Shown here piece after piece: positions 1 to 12,778 of a stretch of 64,000 nt of DNA. Source of the stretch: Ostrinia nubilalis (Eukaryota > Arthropoda > Insecta > Lepidoptera > Crambidae); contig NC_087098.1 of assembly GCF_963855985.1 (NCBI RefSeq), positions 15,830,501-15,894,500 of the forward strand. The letters run 5' to 3'. Within the stretch, counting starts at the first letter, position 1. Every line of letters begins with the position of its first letter. The notes under the pieces are model-generated. The model was not told where the DNA came from and ran no database searches. It saw only the letters and a program-made list of their open reading frames with translations. The translations under genes and the position numbers were made by a program.

Positions 1-133
1 TGACTATAAGCAACCCGCTCTAATCGGCGCCATTTTACAGCAGAGCGGAGCACTCAGTGCTATTGTTCGGAAAATTGTCCTTTGAGCTACAAGGGCAGCA
101 CTCAGTAAGGTCACACTATACTCGTACTATAGT

Positions 134-270
134 AAATTCAAAAATTCAAATTCAAAATTATTTATTTATAGACAAAAGTCTTACAATAATAATTGATGTT
201 GTGAGTCTCATCCTTTTAAGTTTATAAAACTTGTATTAGAATGAGACTGCTCTTCTGTATGATGACTTAA
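134..270 (-). repeat. Probable LINE 3' end fragment
   Basis: The simple repeat AAATTCAAAAATTCAAATTC next to TTATTTATAGACAAAAGTC resembles the minus-oriented 3' ends of lepidopteran non-LTR elements, compare 21538-21735. No coding part remains. Confidence 0.35.
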
Positions 271-384
271 GCCGGGTTGCACCATCTCACCCCAAACCTT
301 GACAAACGCCAAAAATCTCTCAAACTTCAAGCAAAACACGGTCATCGTCATAGTCAAGGTCAAAGCTTGGCGGTGAAACCCTGC
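271..384. mobile_element. ~115-bp MITE family A, copy 1
   Basis: It starts GCCGGGTTGCACCATCTCA and ends with the near-inverse GGCGGTGAAACCCTGC. The interior shares AAAAATCT.TCAAACT and CGTCATAGTCAAGGTC with four other copies in this window. It is non-coding. Confidence 0.65.
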
Positions 385-599
385 CTTTATAAATAAGACT
401 ATAGAAGTTAGAAAATAAGTAACATTTTAAAAAAATTTTTAACAATTCTTTTTTCTTTAAAGTAAGAAGTAAGTAAAAACTGTTATTCGTAAAATAAAGT
501 AGACATGAAATATCTAATTTGCTTTCCATTTCATATTGCCATTGTGTTGTATTACTATCAATGAGGGTGGGAAATATAAATTATGTAAGTTTAATATGC

Positions 600-656
600 C
601 TGATAAATTAATAAAGAAACTAAATTCCCTATTTAGTTTCTTTATTAATTTATCAG
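600..656. repeat. Perfect 26-bp inverted repeat with 5-nt loop
   Basis: The arms 600-625 and 631-656 (starting CTGATAAATTAATAAAG) are exact reverse complements around TCCCT. The DNA could form a long hairpin. No gene context is visible. It may be a collapsed foldback element or TIR-TIR remnant. Confidence 0.9.
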
Positions 657-3600
657 ATTATAGAATATAATGTAACATAAACAATCATACGCTTAAACGC
701 CTAGCTAAGAGAGATTATAGCCGCTGCGGCGACGCACCGCAACGTCAACGACTGTGTGGCATCTCTCTAAGGACCACTAAAAAGCACAATTTCCCACTTA
801 TAAAAAAACTCATTTATTTTATTTAGCACTTGTTCATCTAGCTTCTGTCAGATAGCCGAGGTCGTTGTTCTATCGAGCAGTGGGACAGCTTATACGTAAG
901 TAAGTGATTTATATACGATTGGTGAGACGTGGTCTCCATTCAAGAACCCGTTTATTGGAACTTACTGAGAATTTTTTGACTACCTATTTCCATTAATTCA
1001 GTCTTCTGTCCAATAACCTCTTTAATACTATCTTACCGAGATTTTCTTCATCACCTCAGGCTATAAACATTAACACAAATTGCTGAATAAGCGTCCATCA
1101 CACAAACGATCGTCCTCCTACAAATCTAGAGATTTTGTGTCTAGAGCCTTTATTATTTATTCAAAGTACGTACTCTACAGGGTACGTAGGCTATATTTAT
1201 TGTCGTTTCAGCTCGCTGAAGCAGAGGGTCAAGTAAACAGTGTTTGAGCTAATACGTTTCAGGATTCCGGGAAGCTTTTAACAAACAAAGCTCCTCAGCA
1301 GGTTAAAGAATACGGTGGAAGCTTCGCTTTAACCTTTGGCGTGCTATTGAGCCGCGCAAAACTGCACCCCGCAACTGCTACGGTTTTCAAATGATGTTTC
1401 AAAATGACAAAGTAGTCTTGTCTTAAGATCTGAGACATAGCAGTTGACAGAGGTTGCACAGATCTGAGACAAAGCATTGGAGAGGTTAATCAATTTCTGA
1501 TTTCTACGAAGTTTAAAATTGTAAATCGCACAAGTTGACTTTAGCAACAAAAATAAAGGAACATGGCACCAGAAGAAATTAATTAGTATTAGAAGCTATT
1601 ATCTTGTACCTACCCCTGCCGAGTATAGAGGCGCTACATTTTGAAGTGTCATCAAACAATGTGCTCATTCAAGATTGTCAATTTTAGTAGGCCCATGTAA
1701 TAGTAGATTAATGATCTAAAGTATCGATTTTGCTTTAAACTTTGTCTTCGTGCTTCAGATAATCAGCTTTGTTTTAAATAGCTTTCAGCTTGATCATCGG
1801 CATTCTGACGCTTATTGCAATATTGTTACCAAAAGACGATGCCGGAAATTGGCGTCTTTTTTTTTTCGCGCGGCCATCGACCAAACCATGTTTTTTTGGT
1901 TACAAAATAGTGTAATAAACCAAACTTACTATGACATGTATACCTCTAAACTGAGTTACGAGCATTACAAGTTTGATGATTTTACATACTAGATTTGCTT
2001 TTTGCGCGCAAGATTTGTAAGAAATTGCAACAAAATAGTGACGTCTTTTTTTATTGCGCTGATTCTGCTTCACACTGATGACTGGAGCCTATAATGGATG
2101 GTATTGTTTGTTTACACATACAATGTCACTATTTTGTTGCAATTTCTTACAAAACTTGCGCGCAGAAAGCAAATCTAGTATGTAAAATCATCAAACTTCT
2201 TATGCTCGTAACTCAGTTCAGACTGAGTTTAGAGGTATACATGTCATGATAAGTTTGGTTTATTACACTATTTTGTAATAAAAAAATAAGGTTTGGTCGA
2301 TGGCCGCGCGAAAAAAAAAGACGCCACCTTCCATACAAAATCTTTTACAAAATTACAATAAATCTCAGTTCGAATGAAATTCTGAAAAATAATTATAACT
2401 AAACTTAAAACCTAGACAGACAGCGAACGCAATAGGCCAAATAAAGCCTTACGAGAACTCTACCATGTCAGACACTAGACTACATTATTACATGTCACTC
2501 GTTAAAAAATCTTGCTGAGTCTACCTTCACTATATTTTTGCCTATCTGAAGGCTATCACACGTAAAAATATATCTGGTACGATTTACATGTGAAAACACA
2601 TACGTTAACGAATTTTTAGTCCACAAACTGCTAACCAAACTTACTCTCTACTTAATATTATTCGCAAAATCCTGCTTAAATAATGTATTATTTGTATAGC
2701 TTAGTATACATGTAAACATTTCAGAGGGTATTGAAAGTCAAAGGTTTTTAAACAAAGGTCTAAGAGATTAACTCTACCTTGAAAATACAAAGCAAGGCTT
2801 CGTATGTCTCGTTTTTCAATACATTGTTACTTAATTAGGGAAGGCAAAAAGTTCAGAAGTACCTGAAAACTGTTAACTACACCATTGTAGATATAAAACT
2901 AACATGGTAAAATGATCAACCCTTTAACTAATTAAAGGAAAAACTAAAATTTTATGATCATATATTTAAGTCACTAGATGTTGCTCGCTCTAGAATATAA
3001 CGAATCTAACGACGCCTTCATAAAATGATAAAAAATAGTTCGCAATATGATTATGAATGACTAGCTGACCCGGCGCGAACTTCGTACTGCCCAGTCAATT
3101 AAGGTGTGACTTGAGGAGTGACAATTCAAGACTAGCTACTTTTTACGACTACGCATTGGACACAATTTGTTGATGCTTCTATGTTTCGTTCGTTGGCAAG
3201 GCCATCCCTCCCATCTCTTACGAGGAACCGCCTACGCGTAAAATCAGTGTAGGTATTAATATTTCGGCGCAAAATACACAAAGATTCTTGTGCGTGTTTA
3301 TTCAATGTGAAATCGTGTTATAATAAAGTCGTTATGACATATTGATGTCTGGTTATAAATAAATTAACAATGACCTCTTTCTGTAGCCCTTGTATAAATA
3401 ATTGCTCATAAATTGAATTTGTTAATTATATCAGCAATTGAATAAAGATACCTGGAGATATTTTTATGGAGAAATAACATTATGCCTGTGTATCCGTCTC
3501 TACAACCTACATGAACGCCTCAATGTGACCACGACCGCCAAGAGCGAAACAAATAAGAAGAACTTTATGACTCTTTAAAAAATATAAAAAACCTAATTCA

Positions 3601-4319
3601 GTTTCAATGCACTAGTTAGTTAAAAAGGTAATATTATTACTGTGTTGACACTATGAGTTAATCTAAGTCCCAAAGTGTTCCTCTAATCATTATCACCAAC
3701 ATATTCTACCTAAAGTGCTACTATACGTATATTTTTTCTACCAAATAACTGCCTATACAACAAAGTATGTTTGTAAACCCCGATGATCCGCAAAAGCTTC
3801 AATAAAGTAGCAAACTCCCTCGGATAGAAGCGCGCTGTGCCTGTAACCCCACATAGCGGTCGATTTACACATTTTTCAATCGGCTGTAAGCCAGCCCTAA
3901 CAGGTGCATACATCTTGCGAGCGGCCACTTTGCGGATATTTATCGACCCCAGTTTGTATTGGGTTTAAATGGGATTGCAGTCTCTTACACTTACAAGTAC
4001 TGTAAGTCTTAAATTTTACTTTAAACATGCTCGGTGCACTCTGTCTGTCTGCTGTAGTAATGTGTTTTAAGTTTTACGAACACTATAGTTCATTCGCACA
4101 TAACATTTGTGTACATACTCGTACGTACCTACGTAAAATAAGATAATGCATTAACACAATTTTTAATAGTCAACAAAATACGCAGCAGTATCACGAAGTA
4201 AGGAATCATTGTGTTATGAACTTATGTTGACGCACCAAACTACTACTGTACTATTTTTGACGAAATCGTTTAATATCTGACTAAAACCGGGATTGAACCG
4301 TAAAAACACCTAGGTTTAA
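657..4319. other. No gene seen apart from the foldback at 1851-2325
   Basis: AT-rich sequence with only short chance frames. The phrase AGCTGACCCGGCGCGAACTT at about 3063 is a stub of a retroposon end. Confidence 0.6.
1851..2325. mobile_element. 475-bp foldback element with ~195-bp arms
   Basis: The left arm begins GGCGTC then a T-run and CGCGCGGCCATCGACC. The right arm ends with the inverse, GGCCGCGCG, an A-run and GACGCC. The arms share long stretches (CATGTATACCTCTAAACT and others) around an ~80-bp unique centre (about 2046-2122). There is no transposase. Confidence 0.8.
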
Positions 4320-4503
4320 GGCTGGTTTTAGTGTCACGCGGACCGTCCGGTGCGGACCCGCTCCGCACGGCCAATCTGTGAACTTCTAGGGAGCGTTTTC
4401 GAGTAATGCGGCCCGGAGGAACCGCTCCGCTCCCTAGCAGTTCATACAAATCGGCTGTGCGGAGCGATCCGCACTGACAGTCCGCGTGACACTAAAACCA
4501 GCC
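4320..4503. mobile_element. 184-bp Harbinger-like MITE
   Basis: The terminal inverted repeats GGCTGGTTTTAGTGTCACGC and GCGTGACACTAAAACCAGCC are exact over at least 20 bp. TAA flanks both ends (4317-4319 and 4504-4506), the 3-bp TWA-type duplication expected of PIF/Harbinger. The GC-rich interior is itself partly palindromic (GTGCGGAGC-like pieces). Confidence 0.82.
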
Positions 4504-6180
4504 TAAAGCAATTTACAATACTTACCTACTACAAATTCTCGTTTGACACGATTTTTGAACCACAACAATGACGAGTACGGACTACAACACTTCATACATT
4601 TCGTAAACACTATGTGGCGTAAGTATTTGGCAATAAGTGCTATGCAGGTGCTATCGACATGAGTCTTGTGGATAATATCACACAGATCTATGTCAATGTT
4701 CTATAAAATGCCTATTTTATAGCTAGTCTTAAAAAACAGTTGCGTGCCGATCGAACGATAAAACGACGTGATTTTATATTTTTTACGAGTAAATACATGC
4801 CTTTCCCTAGCCATCTGTACTTTACGGCCCATCCGCAGTTTATTAGAGATAAAAGATCACTGAAGGTACATCGAAAATTGATCAATCGATATTAAAACCG
4901 AAAATTTCAAATCACCTTTTCATCTTCTTGGCACTTTTTATTGTAGGCCCCGAAGTAACTTTGCAATTACAAATTATGAACTGTACATTATTGCAATAAG
5001 TTTAGATAATGTACTATTAATATAACAATAAAACAGGTATAATAATAAAACAGTGCATATCGTGTTTTCTCTCGCACTTACACTGGTTATGGGTGACGTC
5101 ACACAGAGGCAAGCATAGCGTTGTTTCTAATACGTAATAATTAATCAAATACTTATTGGTAAGTGTGCATCTCTGTTGTAAAAATTACTTGTGGCACCGT
5201 CTGCCATGAGTCTTTGCGTCGAGTAGGTATAGTAACAGCTAGTGGCCATAGTAAGTAGATACAATTATGGCCTCGTTCACAATCTCTGAGTTAAAAGTCA
5301 CGACTAGCAACGAAACCATGACACTGACAAAACTTTGATGCTAATACTTCAATGCTTCAATGTTAATCAGGGAGTGTCTACTTAGAACTTTACCTGCCAT
5401 GCCCATGGCATGCCCCGATTAATGCTGAGCGGGCCCCTATTTGACAGCAGGGCACAATGTTTATCTTCTTTATGTAATTTATGTAAATGTGATGTCGCTC
5501 TGTTTCGTCAAATAAAACATTTTTTACTTTTTTTTACTTTACTTTTTACCTACCTACTCAAATATCGTGAAAGAGGCCCTTACTTAATCAGTAAAAATCT
5601 TAGAACACTTACCTGGAATTCAGCACTGTAAAGTTCTTAATCCGCCAGGCACAAGAAAGAGGAACAACTGGATCCCAATTCGAAGAAAAGTCACTTTACG
5701 AAAGACTCCATCACTGTCACAAGAACCTACACAATTATTTTTAGAACAATTTTTCACACAAATGTTAGAAGTATAGAAAATATTCACTTTCATTTCTATC
5801 TTCGCAAAGCTCGACATTTACTCACTAAAAATACTCAGTTTAAAGAGAAAACGTCCACGTTTCAAATTGATATCCATTTTACAATTCACCAGTAACGTTT
5901 AACGTTGAAAAACAATATGCCTTCTACCTACGGAAAATTCCGAGTAAATTAATTGAAATTATTTTAACACACCGACAAATATTTTAACAATTCTGACAAC
6001 TGTTGATGTCACAGATAAATCAAACCTATTGAAAACGTAAGAAAGGAATCGCACGGTGGCGTATTTCCAATTCCAAATTTGAATTTCAAAATTCGAATAC
6101 ACAAAGCGCGTGCGCTTGTGAATTCGGCGTTGCGGAAGTTTGTATGAATATACGTTTCACAGAATAAAAATAGTTATAGA

Positions 6181-6306
6181 TTGTCCTACACTAGGACATT
6201 GTCAGGAGGGCGCTACTATCGATACTGGATTATTAATTCCGATTACTGCCACGTTGGACAACCATATAATTATTATATTTACAGGAGGGCGCTACTATCA
6301 GTACTG
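6181..6306. mobile_element. Small MITE of the GGGCGCTACTATC type
   Basis: AGGAGGGCGCTACTATC occurs twice in direct order with a GTTGGACAACCATATA interior. It resembles the element at 49255-49396, which has GGTAGCGCCCCCCTGTCA and GTTGGAAACCATATAG. It looks partial or rearranged. Confidence 0.5.
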
Positions 6307-6904
6307 TTTTTGTTTTTTACCACGTACGTTTCGATCGTTGGACTATTTAATTAGTACACAGTCAGTTTCATTATCTGTAATTACGTCCGTGTAATTACGG
6401 TACTGATAATAGTGACCAATTTCGTGTAACACAAGTAGTTGTGCAAGTAGTTTTACAAACTGGCTGACATGTTAATTAGTTTGATTAAGATTCTAATTAA
6501 CACGAAATACCTATTTGTATTTTGACACTGTTATTGTATCCCTCGGGGCTTGAAAATATTCTGTTATATTTTACATAAATCAGTTTTAGATGGATGGTGT
6601 GAAATAAATGCATATTTTAATGTTTATACGAGCAAGATCTTATTATGCTTACATACTGGAAGAAAAGCATCTCTAACAAAATAATCCCTTAATAAAATGT
6701 AACACAGCCACATCTGTTTAATGTTAGTGCTCTCAGGTCAAGCAAGTTTATGGCACTAAAATTACACTAAAACTGTTTTACTAGAATATCCAGGACCGAC
6801 ACATTTGTGGACCCGAACGACCCATAAACCACTTGTGGCCATAACTTAATTACAGCGGACATTGAATAACTCGTACTTTTACTGGAACTGACAGTCTAAA
6901 AGTG

Positions 6905-7447
6905 GGTATTTGCCACCACTCCCCACTAATAGGCTAGTTTCCAAAAAAAATACTTTCAGTCCGTCAATTAAATTATCAAAAACTATTGGACACATTTATT
7001 TTTATTTGTTAATTAAACAAGTATTTACGAAATTATGATGCGTTGAAGTTCCGTGTGCCGTCACAAAGTGCTACAGTTTTAAGCACGCCTTGAGGTCACG
7101 GGCCTCTCCGCCTCTTTCAATTTTCATTAGTTTGAAAAAGGGAAAAAAATTCGAGTGTTTTTGATAAGTTAACCGACGGACTAATTCAAACTCTTGCTTT
7201 TTTACCCAGGAATCATCCCTATTCTAAAGCACAACTTTTTTAAAAAGGCACTTCATTCTGGTCTTACAAACTTAATTTATTTTAAATTACCTGTAAATTA
7301 AGATTTTTGGTTGCATTGTAATTGGAAAAAGTAGTTTGTGTTGGCAAAATAGTGACGTCACTGGCTAGTATTGCCTTACAAAATCTATGGGAGTCTCATT
7401 TTGACAGTTTTAAAAAGTACGTCAATTGATTGGTGGTGGCAAATACC
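6905..7447. mobile_element. ~540-bp element with 15-bp terminal inverted repeats
   Basis: GGTATTTGCCACCAC at the left matches the inverse of GTGGTGGCAAATACC at the right. It is non-coding. The interior shares AAAATAGTGACGTC with the foldback at 1851-2325. No clear target duplication is seen. Confidence 0.5.
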
Positions 7448-7808
7448 GTTTGCCAAGCTGATTTATTTTACGCTTCATTATGACCTTTGAATGATTTGTT
7501 TATTATACCACAAAATAAGATTATACTCACGATAAATCAGGGCAGTAGTTGCTACTATTATGTATTCTGTTTTCTGTGGTAGACAGTAGTTGAAACCCTA
7601 GTCAATTGAGATACTATTAAAAATCAAAACGAGACTTTTTTCTGTTTAAGTAAGTATAGCATTATAAACAGCTTAGTGATGTCATCAGTTGACGAGCTCA
7701 ATACTATTTTTTATCACAAAGCTGAAAATCTAATTTTACCACTAATATCAGTTTTCAGAACTAGAATGAAGGTTTTTAAGACGTTTCGTCTGGAAATTGG
7801 TGGTTTAA

Positions 7809-8785
7809 CCTTTAACCGACGACGTGATTTTTTTGTCACGCCGTCTGCGACGTGCGGTCTGTGGGACCGCTATACTGTTTACTCAAAAAGTAATATTTTT
7901 TTTGTATAAAAGTATATTGGTTTTATATTTTTTGAGAACATTATAGTATTACAAATAAACATACGTATAATTTGCGAGGAATCAATGTATATTTTTTATT
8001 TAAATATGGCTAAAACTTTTTTGACCCTTAATTTCATTGAAATTACACTAGAGCTCAATAATACCTATATAACTTGTAAATTTTAATCAAAGCAAGAAAA
8101 ACTATACTCCTTCCTAAATATAGTGAACATAATGAATAAAATAAAAATAAATGACACGTAAATTACATGCACAAAAAAAATTGATGTAGGGTAAACATCA
8201 GGCAAAATCAGGTCATTTTTTTACCGCATGCCAAGCATTTTCGGAATGCATAGGTAACACCTGTAAGATAATTTTGTTTTCAATTTAGGTGAACTAAAAT
8301 GTACGTCTTTTTTGCAGCTGGTGCAATAAAATCATTCTGATTTGGCATGTCAGAGCCTAGAATACATGTCACTGTTTGCTTTACCACCCGTTCCGCGGTA
8401 TTTTTTTACAGACTACCATCTATTACATAATATTATGTTCAAATATCAATATATCATTAGGAAATGTCTTTTCCTAGGTTGTGGTGGCCCAGGATCCATC
8501 ATTTTTACGAAAAATTAGTCGTCTAAAACAAAAACGCCAGTTTCAGTATGGTACAAAAATGTCACGTAGTCTGCGACGTGCGGTCCCACAGACCGCTGTT
8601 GAACTTTAAATCGAATTATCTTATTAAAACTGCCCTCGGCGATGTAACCACTACCTGTAATGGCGTTTGGGCAACTAAACTCGAAGGTACTGAGACGCTC
8701 GGGACACGGGAGTAAGTAGAACATTGCAATCCAGAAATTTCAAAAACCGGAGCGGTCTGTGAGACCGCACCTCGTCGGTTAAAGG
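7809..8785. mobile_element. 977-bp piggyBac-like non-autonomous element
   Basis: TTAA flanks both ends (7805-7808 and 8786-8789). The terminal repeats CCTTTAACCGACGA and TCGTCGGTTAAAGG are inverse. Subterminal GACGTGCGGTCTGTGGGACC-type blocks recur inverted near 8576-8595 and 8750-8770. TTAA duplication is the hallmark of piggyBac-type integration. No transposase frame is seen. Confidence 0.75.
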
Positions 8786-9482
8786 TTAAATAAAATACGG
8801 TGTCAACTTAGGTTATCTAAGTACTCATTTAAGTTCCATCATTGCGGATAAATTAATATATTATTCAATGTTCAGTAGCGCCGATATACCTAACAAAAAC
8901 GCTTTTACCTAAGTCTAAAAAGATGTTCTGGAAGATAAGTCGTCTTCCAGTACGCACTGCTACGAGCTACGCGCTAAAGTAATTTATTATTCGTTTTATC
9001 AGACGCCTTCAAATGTCCGCCGTTGCCATTAGATACGATTCAATTTGTTTTCATTAATTTCTATTCGTGAATATCGGCGTTTCGTTCAAGTGTTTCATTA
9101 TTAATTTGATTTAAACTTTCATAATCGCTTAGGTACACTTGAAACGGGATTTATTGATACTTCGATATTTTGGGACGGTTGCATTATGATCACAGATAAA
9201 TTGAAAACGAATTATTATATTTTCTTACCCTAATAAAATATCTACTGACATTAGAATGCGCACGTTGTTTAGACTTGTATATAGTATTTAATTCTTTGAG
9301 CTTTCATAGGTATTGAAGTTGCAGTCTTACATTTACGATTGCAATGCACGGATGGTGGACGAGTGAAATTAATTTGATACATTGTACAATGTTTAGTTAG
9401 AAGATGAACTTTGATGACCACAATTTACTTGGATATGAAATAGTTCAATTTATTTAACGTTACCTTTGTTTTGATAACATCT

Positions 9483-9668
9483 CGATGGGACAGCTCCTTC
9501 AAAAGATGTTCACCAGCTCGCACTAAGCGATTCGATAAGTAACTCTTTTATAATGCGAACAGATAGGGACTGGAATTCGTTGCCTGCTGTTGTCTTTCCC
9601 GAACACTGTAATCCGGACCTTTTCAAGGCGAGAGTGAATAAGTACCATCTTAGACAGCATCTCACTTA
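9483..9668 (+). pseudogene. LINE reverse-transcriptase C-terminal fragment
   Basis: One plus frame reads DVHQLALSDSISNSFIMRT, then DRDWNSLPAVVFPEHCNPD and LFKARVNKYHLRQHLT to a stop. The RDWNSLP..VFP....LFKARVN pattern is typical of the extreme C-terminus of arthropod non-LTR retrotransposon ORF2. The 5' part is absent, so it is a dead 5'-truncated copy. Confidence 0.7.
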
Positions 9669-9779
9669 ACATCAAGTGCGATTGCAATCAAATACCTATT
9701 TGCCTTGTTCTGCATAGAAAAATATTTTAAAATGTAGAAGAATGTTAGGTATTGGGTTTGTTAGATATGGTGTAAAAAA

Positions 9780-9940
9780 CTCAGTAAAACTCATTTATTT
9801 CTGTAAATAGGCTTAAAAAAGCACTTTTACACGTCCCAGTATTAACCCTACCACTGCTTCAGGACAATAAATAAATGGGCCAGTGCTGAGAAGAAGCAGC
9901 GCAAGAAACTCAGTCACTATTGTATGTTTATCAACTGCTT
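9780..9940 (-). repeat. LINE 3' UTR fragment (family of 22046-22562)
   Basis: AGCACTTTTACACGTCCCA, ACCCTACCACTGCTTC and GGGCCAGTGCTGAGAA are shared with the 3' portion of the LINE at 22046-22562. No coding part is attached here. Confidence 0.65.
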
Positions 9941-10932
9941 CTGCGCTAGACTTTAACGCCAGCTGAAGTAACAGTTGTGAGTTCGAATACCACTAGTGGT
10001 AGAGAATGCTCCTGCATTCTTCGAAGAAAATCTTCGCTTCGTTTGGAGCTAGGTACATTTGTTGCAACATTGCATTTATGACTTCAATGTGATAGATTCC
10101 ATAATTATCATGATACCTACTTATCTATAAAAAGGAAAAGACAGCATTTAAAAAAACATTTATTACTCATTTCATCACATTAAAGACACGCAATACAATC
10201 TTTATATATTTTTTCGATATACTAACGCCATTCTGAGATATAATACGATTTTAGTCATCTAATGATCTATATAGTCTTTTTATATAATTGTATTGTTAAC
10301 ATACATCCATTATGTATAATAATTTATCATTTTTATCATGATGGCCATGATGACGATTGGACATAGTAACTTGGAACTACTAAATGACAATCAAGTATAA
10401 TTCTAATAACTATAAATCATGGTCATGAAGCTGCGTTTTAACGCATCTGCTTAGGCACTAATTATATAAGTTACATGCTATTATATTTTCCTAATATAAT
10501 ATAATTAAGTATACATCTAATTACAAATTGTATGTAATTAAATAATATTTTAAAGGAACATTGATATATTAGTACATAATATTGTATAATGTAGATATAC
10601 TATTCGAAAGTCATCAGCATACTTTTTGGTTGATTACAGATATTTATGTGAATCTACTTAATTATGTACATGATAATTATTTCAGTAAGTATAATCTTTA
10701 CAAAAATGCTACTACTTATGGCTAAGATGACAAAATGGTTATACCTAATACATTTAAGGGATGCATGCATAGTAAAATACAAATTAACGTGATATTAATA
10801 ATATAAAAATAACTACAGGATATCTATGTTCCCAAGTCCAGGTGTCACTAATTCATACTTTTTATAAGAAATGCTTTATCTATAGGATCTAATATTAAAC
10901 CTACAATTTAAAGAATAATATAATAAAATATA

Positions 10933-12778
10933 CAGGGTGTCCCGTAATGTAACGTCAAGCCGGAACTGGGTGTTGAGGCAAGTTGTGCTGGTTATCAGAA
11001 AAATATAAAAAAAATCTATGTGGCATATTTTAAAAATAATAGGCATTTAAAAAAAATCTAAAAATTCTACTCCAGGTGACGGTCCTTTTGCTCGTGTTGC
11101 CACAAATCTTCACTTTTTCCAAATTTTTTTTTTGTTATGTAACCCTGAATAATGCTTCTCTAAATTGTTATCAAAATTACAAAACCAGCTGCTCCAGCTT
11201 GGATGAAAAAAATACATTATTCCCAAAAAAATTTTCAAAATAAAAATTTTGCCTAGTTTAAACTGACTGTACTGGAAAAAAAATGTACTACGTGAGTGTG
11301 GCAAGTGACGTCATAATTTGGCGCATTTAGTAAGGATTCCAAAATGGTATAACACTTGGTAAATTTTTGCTGGAATTTTCGACAATTTTTGGTTTTTTGG
11401 AAATAGTCCCGTTTTTAACTTTATCTACCTTGGTTAAAAATTATTATTCTAATGTGCCCAAAATTCAATTTTCTGTGACTGACTACCGTACAGTCAGTCA
11501 CAGAAACTTTTGTCACCATGACAGTAATTAGTAGTTGACATACTGTGACAAAAGTCACCCGTGCGCGCGCGCCTTTACCAACTGCTCTGCCTGCACTTGT
11601 ACTTGGTAACAGGGATAATAAGGATATGAAGTTTCGGTTATGGATACGGTTACGGATATTAGAATAATATTATACCGGTTTCGGTTACGGTCACGGATAT
11701 GAAATCATTTTAGATTATCCGAAAGTCTCGGATAATTTCGGTTACGGAATTATTAGAATTTCAAAAATGTAGGTATAATTCAAATAGCAAGATGCTGCGT
11801 GACCCACATAGCTACTTTATGTACCAACTAAGACGACACCTATGTATGATAAACGTAAAACAGGCTGGCATATTAGAAGGTGCCAGCGAATGCCAGACAA
11901 GTTGGTAACAAATATTAAGATTTAAGGTACAATTCCAAGACGGGTCGCAGACCGCAAACTGCAACCGCAAACTGCAAAACTACATGAAATCGGCAGCGCG
12001 GCATTGCAGCTGCGGCATGTATACTGCAGATTTCATAGAGTTTTGCAGTTTGGCCTTTATCCGAAACTATCCGTAACTTTTGAATCAGTTTCGGTTACGG
12101 TTATGGACATTTTTTTATTTCGGATATCCGATAGTTTCGGTTACGGTTACGGATATCCATAACATCCCTGCTTGGTAAGATGGCCCTCTCCGTCCCGCTC
12201 ATACCTTTTAAAATGTCTTCTCCACCTCACTTAAAGCCAGAAACTTGCATTTTGGGTACATTAGAATAATATTTTTAACCAAGGTAGATAAAGTTAAAAA
12301 CGGGATTATTTCCAATAAACAAAAATTGTCGACAATTACAGCAAGATTTTACAAAGTGTTATACCATTTTGGAATCCTTACTAAATGCGCCAAATTATGA
12401 CGTCACTTGCCACACTTGCGTAGTACAATTTTTTTTCAGTACAGTCAGTTTAAACTAGGTAATATTTTTATTTTGATATTTTTTTTGGGAATAATTTATT
12501 ATTTTCATCCAAGTTGGAGCAGCTGGTTTTGTAATTTTGATAACAATTTAGAGAAGCATTATTCAGGGTTACATAACAAAAAAAAATTTGGAAAAAGTGA
12601 AGATTTGTGGCAACACGAGTAAAAGGACCGTCACCTGGAGTAGAATTTTTAGATTTTTTTTAAATGCCTATTATTTTTAAAATATGCCACATAGATTTTT
12701 TTTTATATTTTTCTGATAACCAGCACAACTTGCCTCAACACCCAGTTCCGGCTTGACGTTACATTACGGGACACCCTG
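10933..12778. mobile_element. 1.85-kb foldback element with ~530-bp terminal inverted repeats
   Basis: The left arm 10933-11464 and right arm 12249-12778 are inverse over their length, beginning CAGGGTGTCCCGTAATGTAA. TA lies on both sides, which fits a TA target duplication (Tc1/mariner-type). The loop would be about 220 bp without the inserted hAT-like element. Matching translated frames appear on opposite strands in the arms only because of the inversion. It has no transposase. Confidence 0.85.
11610..12170. mobile_element. 561-bp hAT-like MITE nested in the foldback
   Basis: It is bounded by an exact 8-bp direct repeat CTTGGTAA (11602-11609 and 12171-12178). The ends CAGGGAT and ATCCCTG are inverse. 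The interior has many TTCGGTTACGG units in both orientations. The 8-bp duplication and CAGGG ends support the hAT superfamily. It is younger than the foldback it interrupts. Confidence 0.85.

Larger units (their letters stand above)
8786..10932. other. No host gene; LINE remnants only
   Basis: Outside 9483-9668 and 9780-9940 nothing is recognised. The stretch 10050-10930 is very AT-rich. Confidence 0.6.

Noticed and set aside
11110..12622. Two similar ~65-70-codon frames on opposite strands
   Set aside because: Mirror images caused by the inverted arms of the foldback element, not genes.
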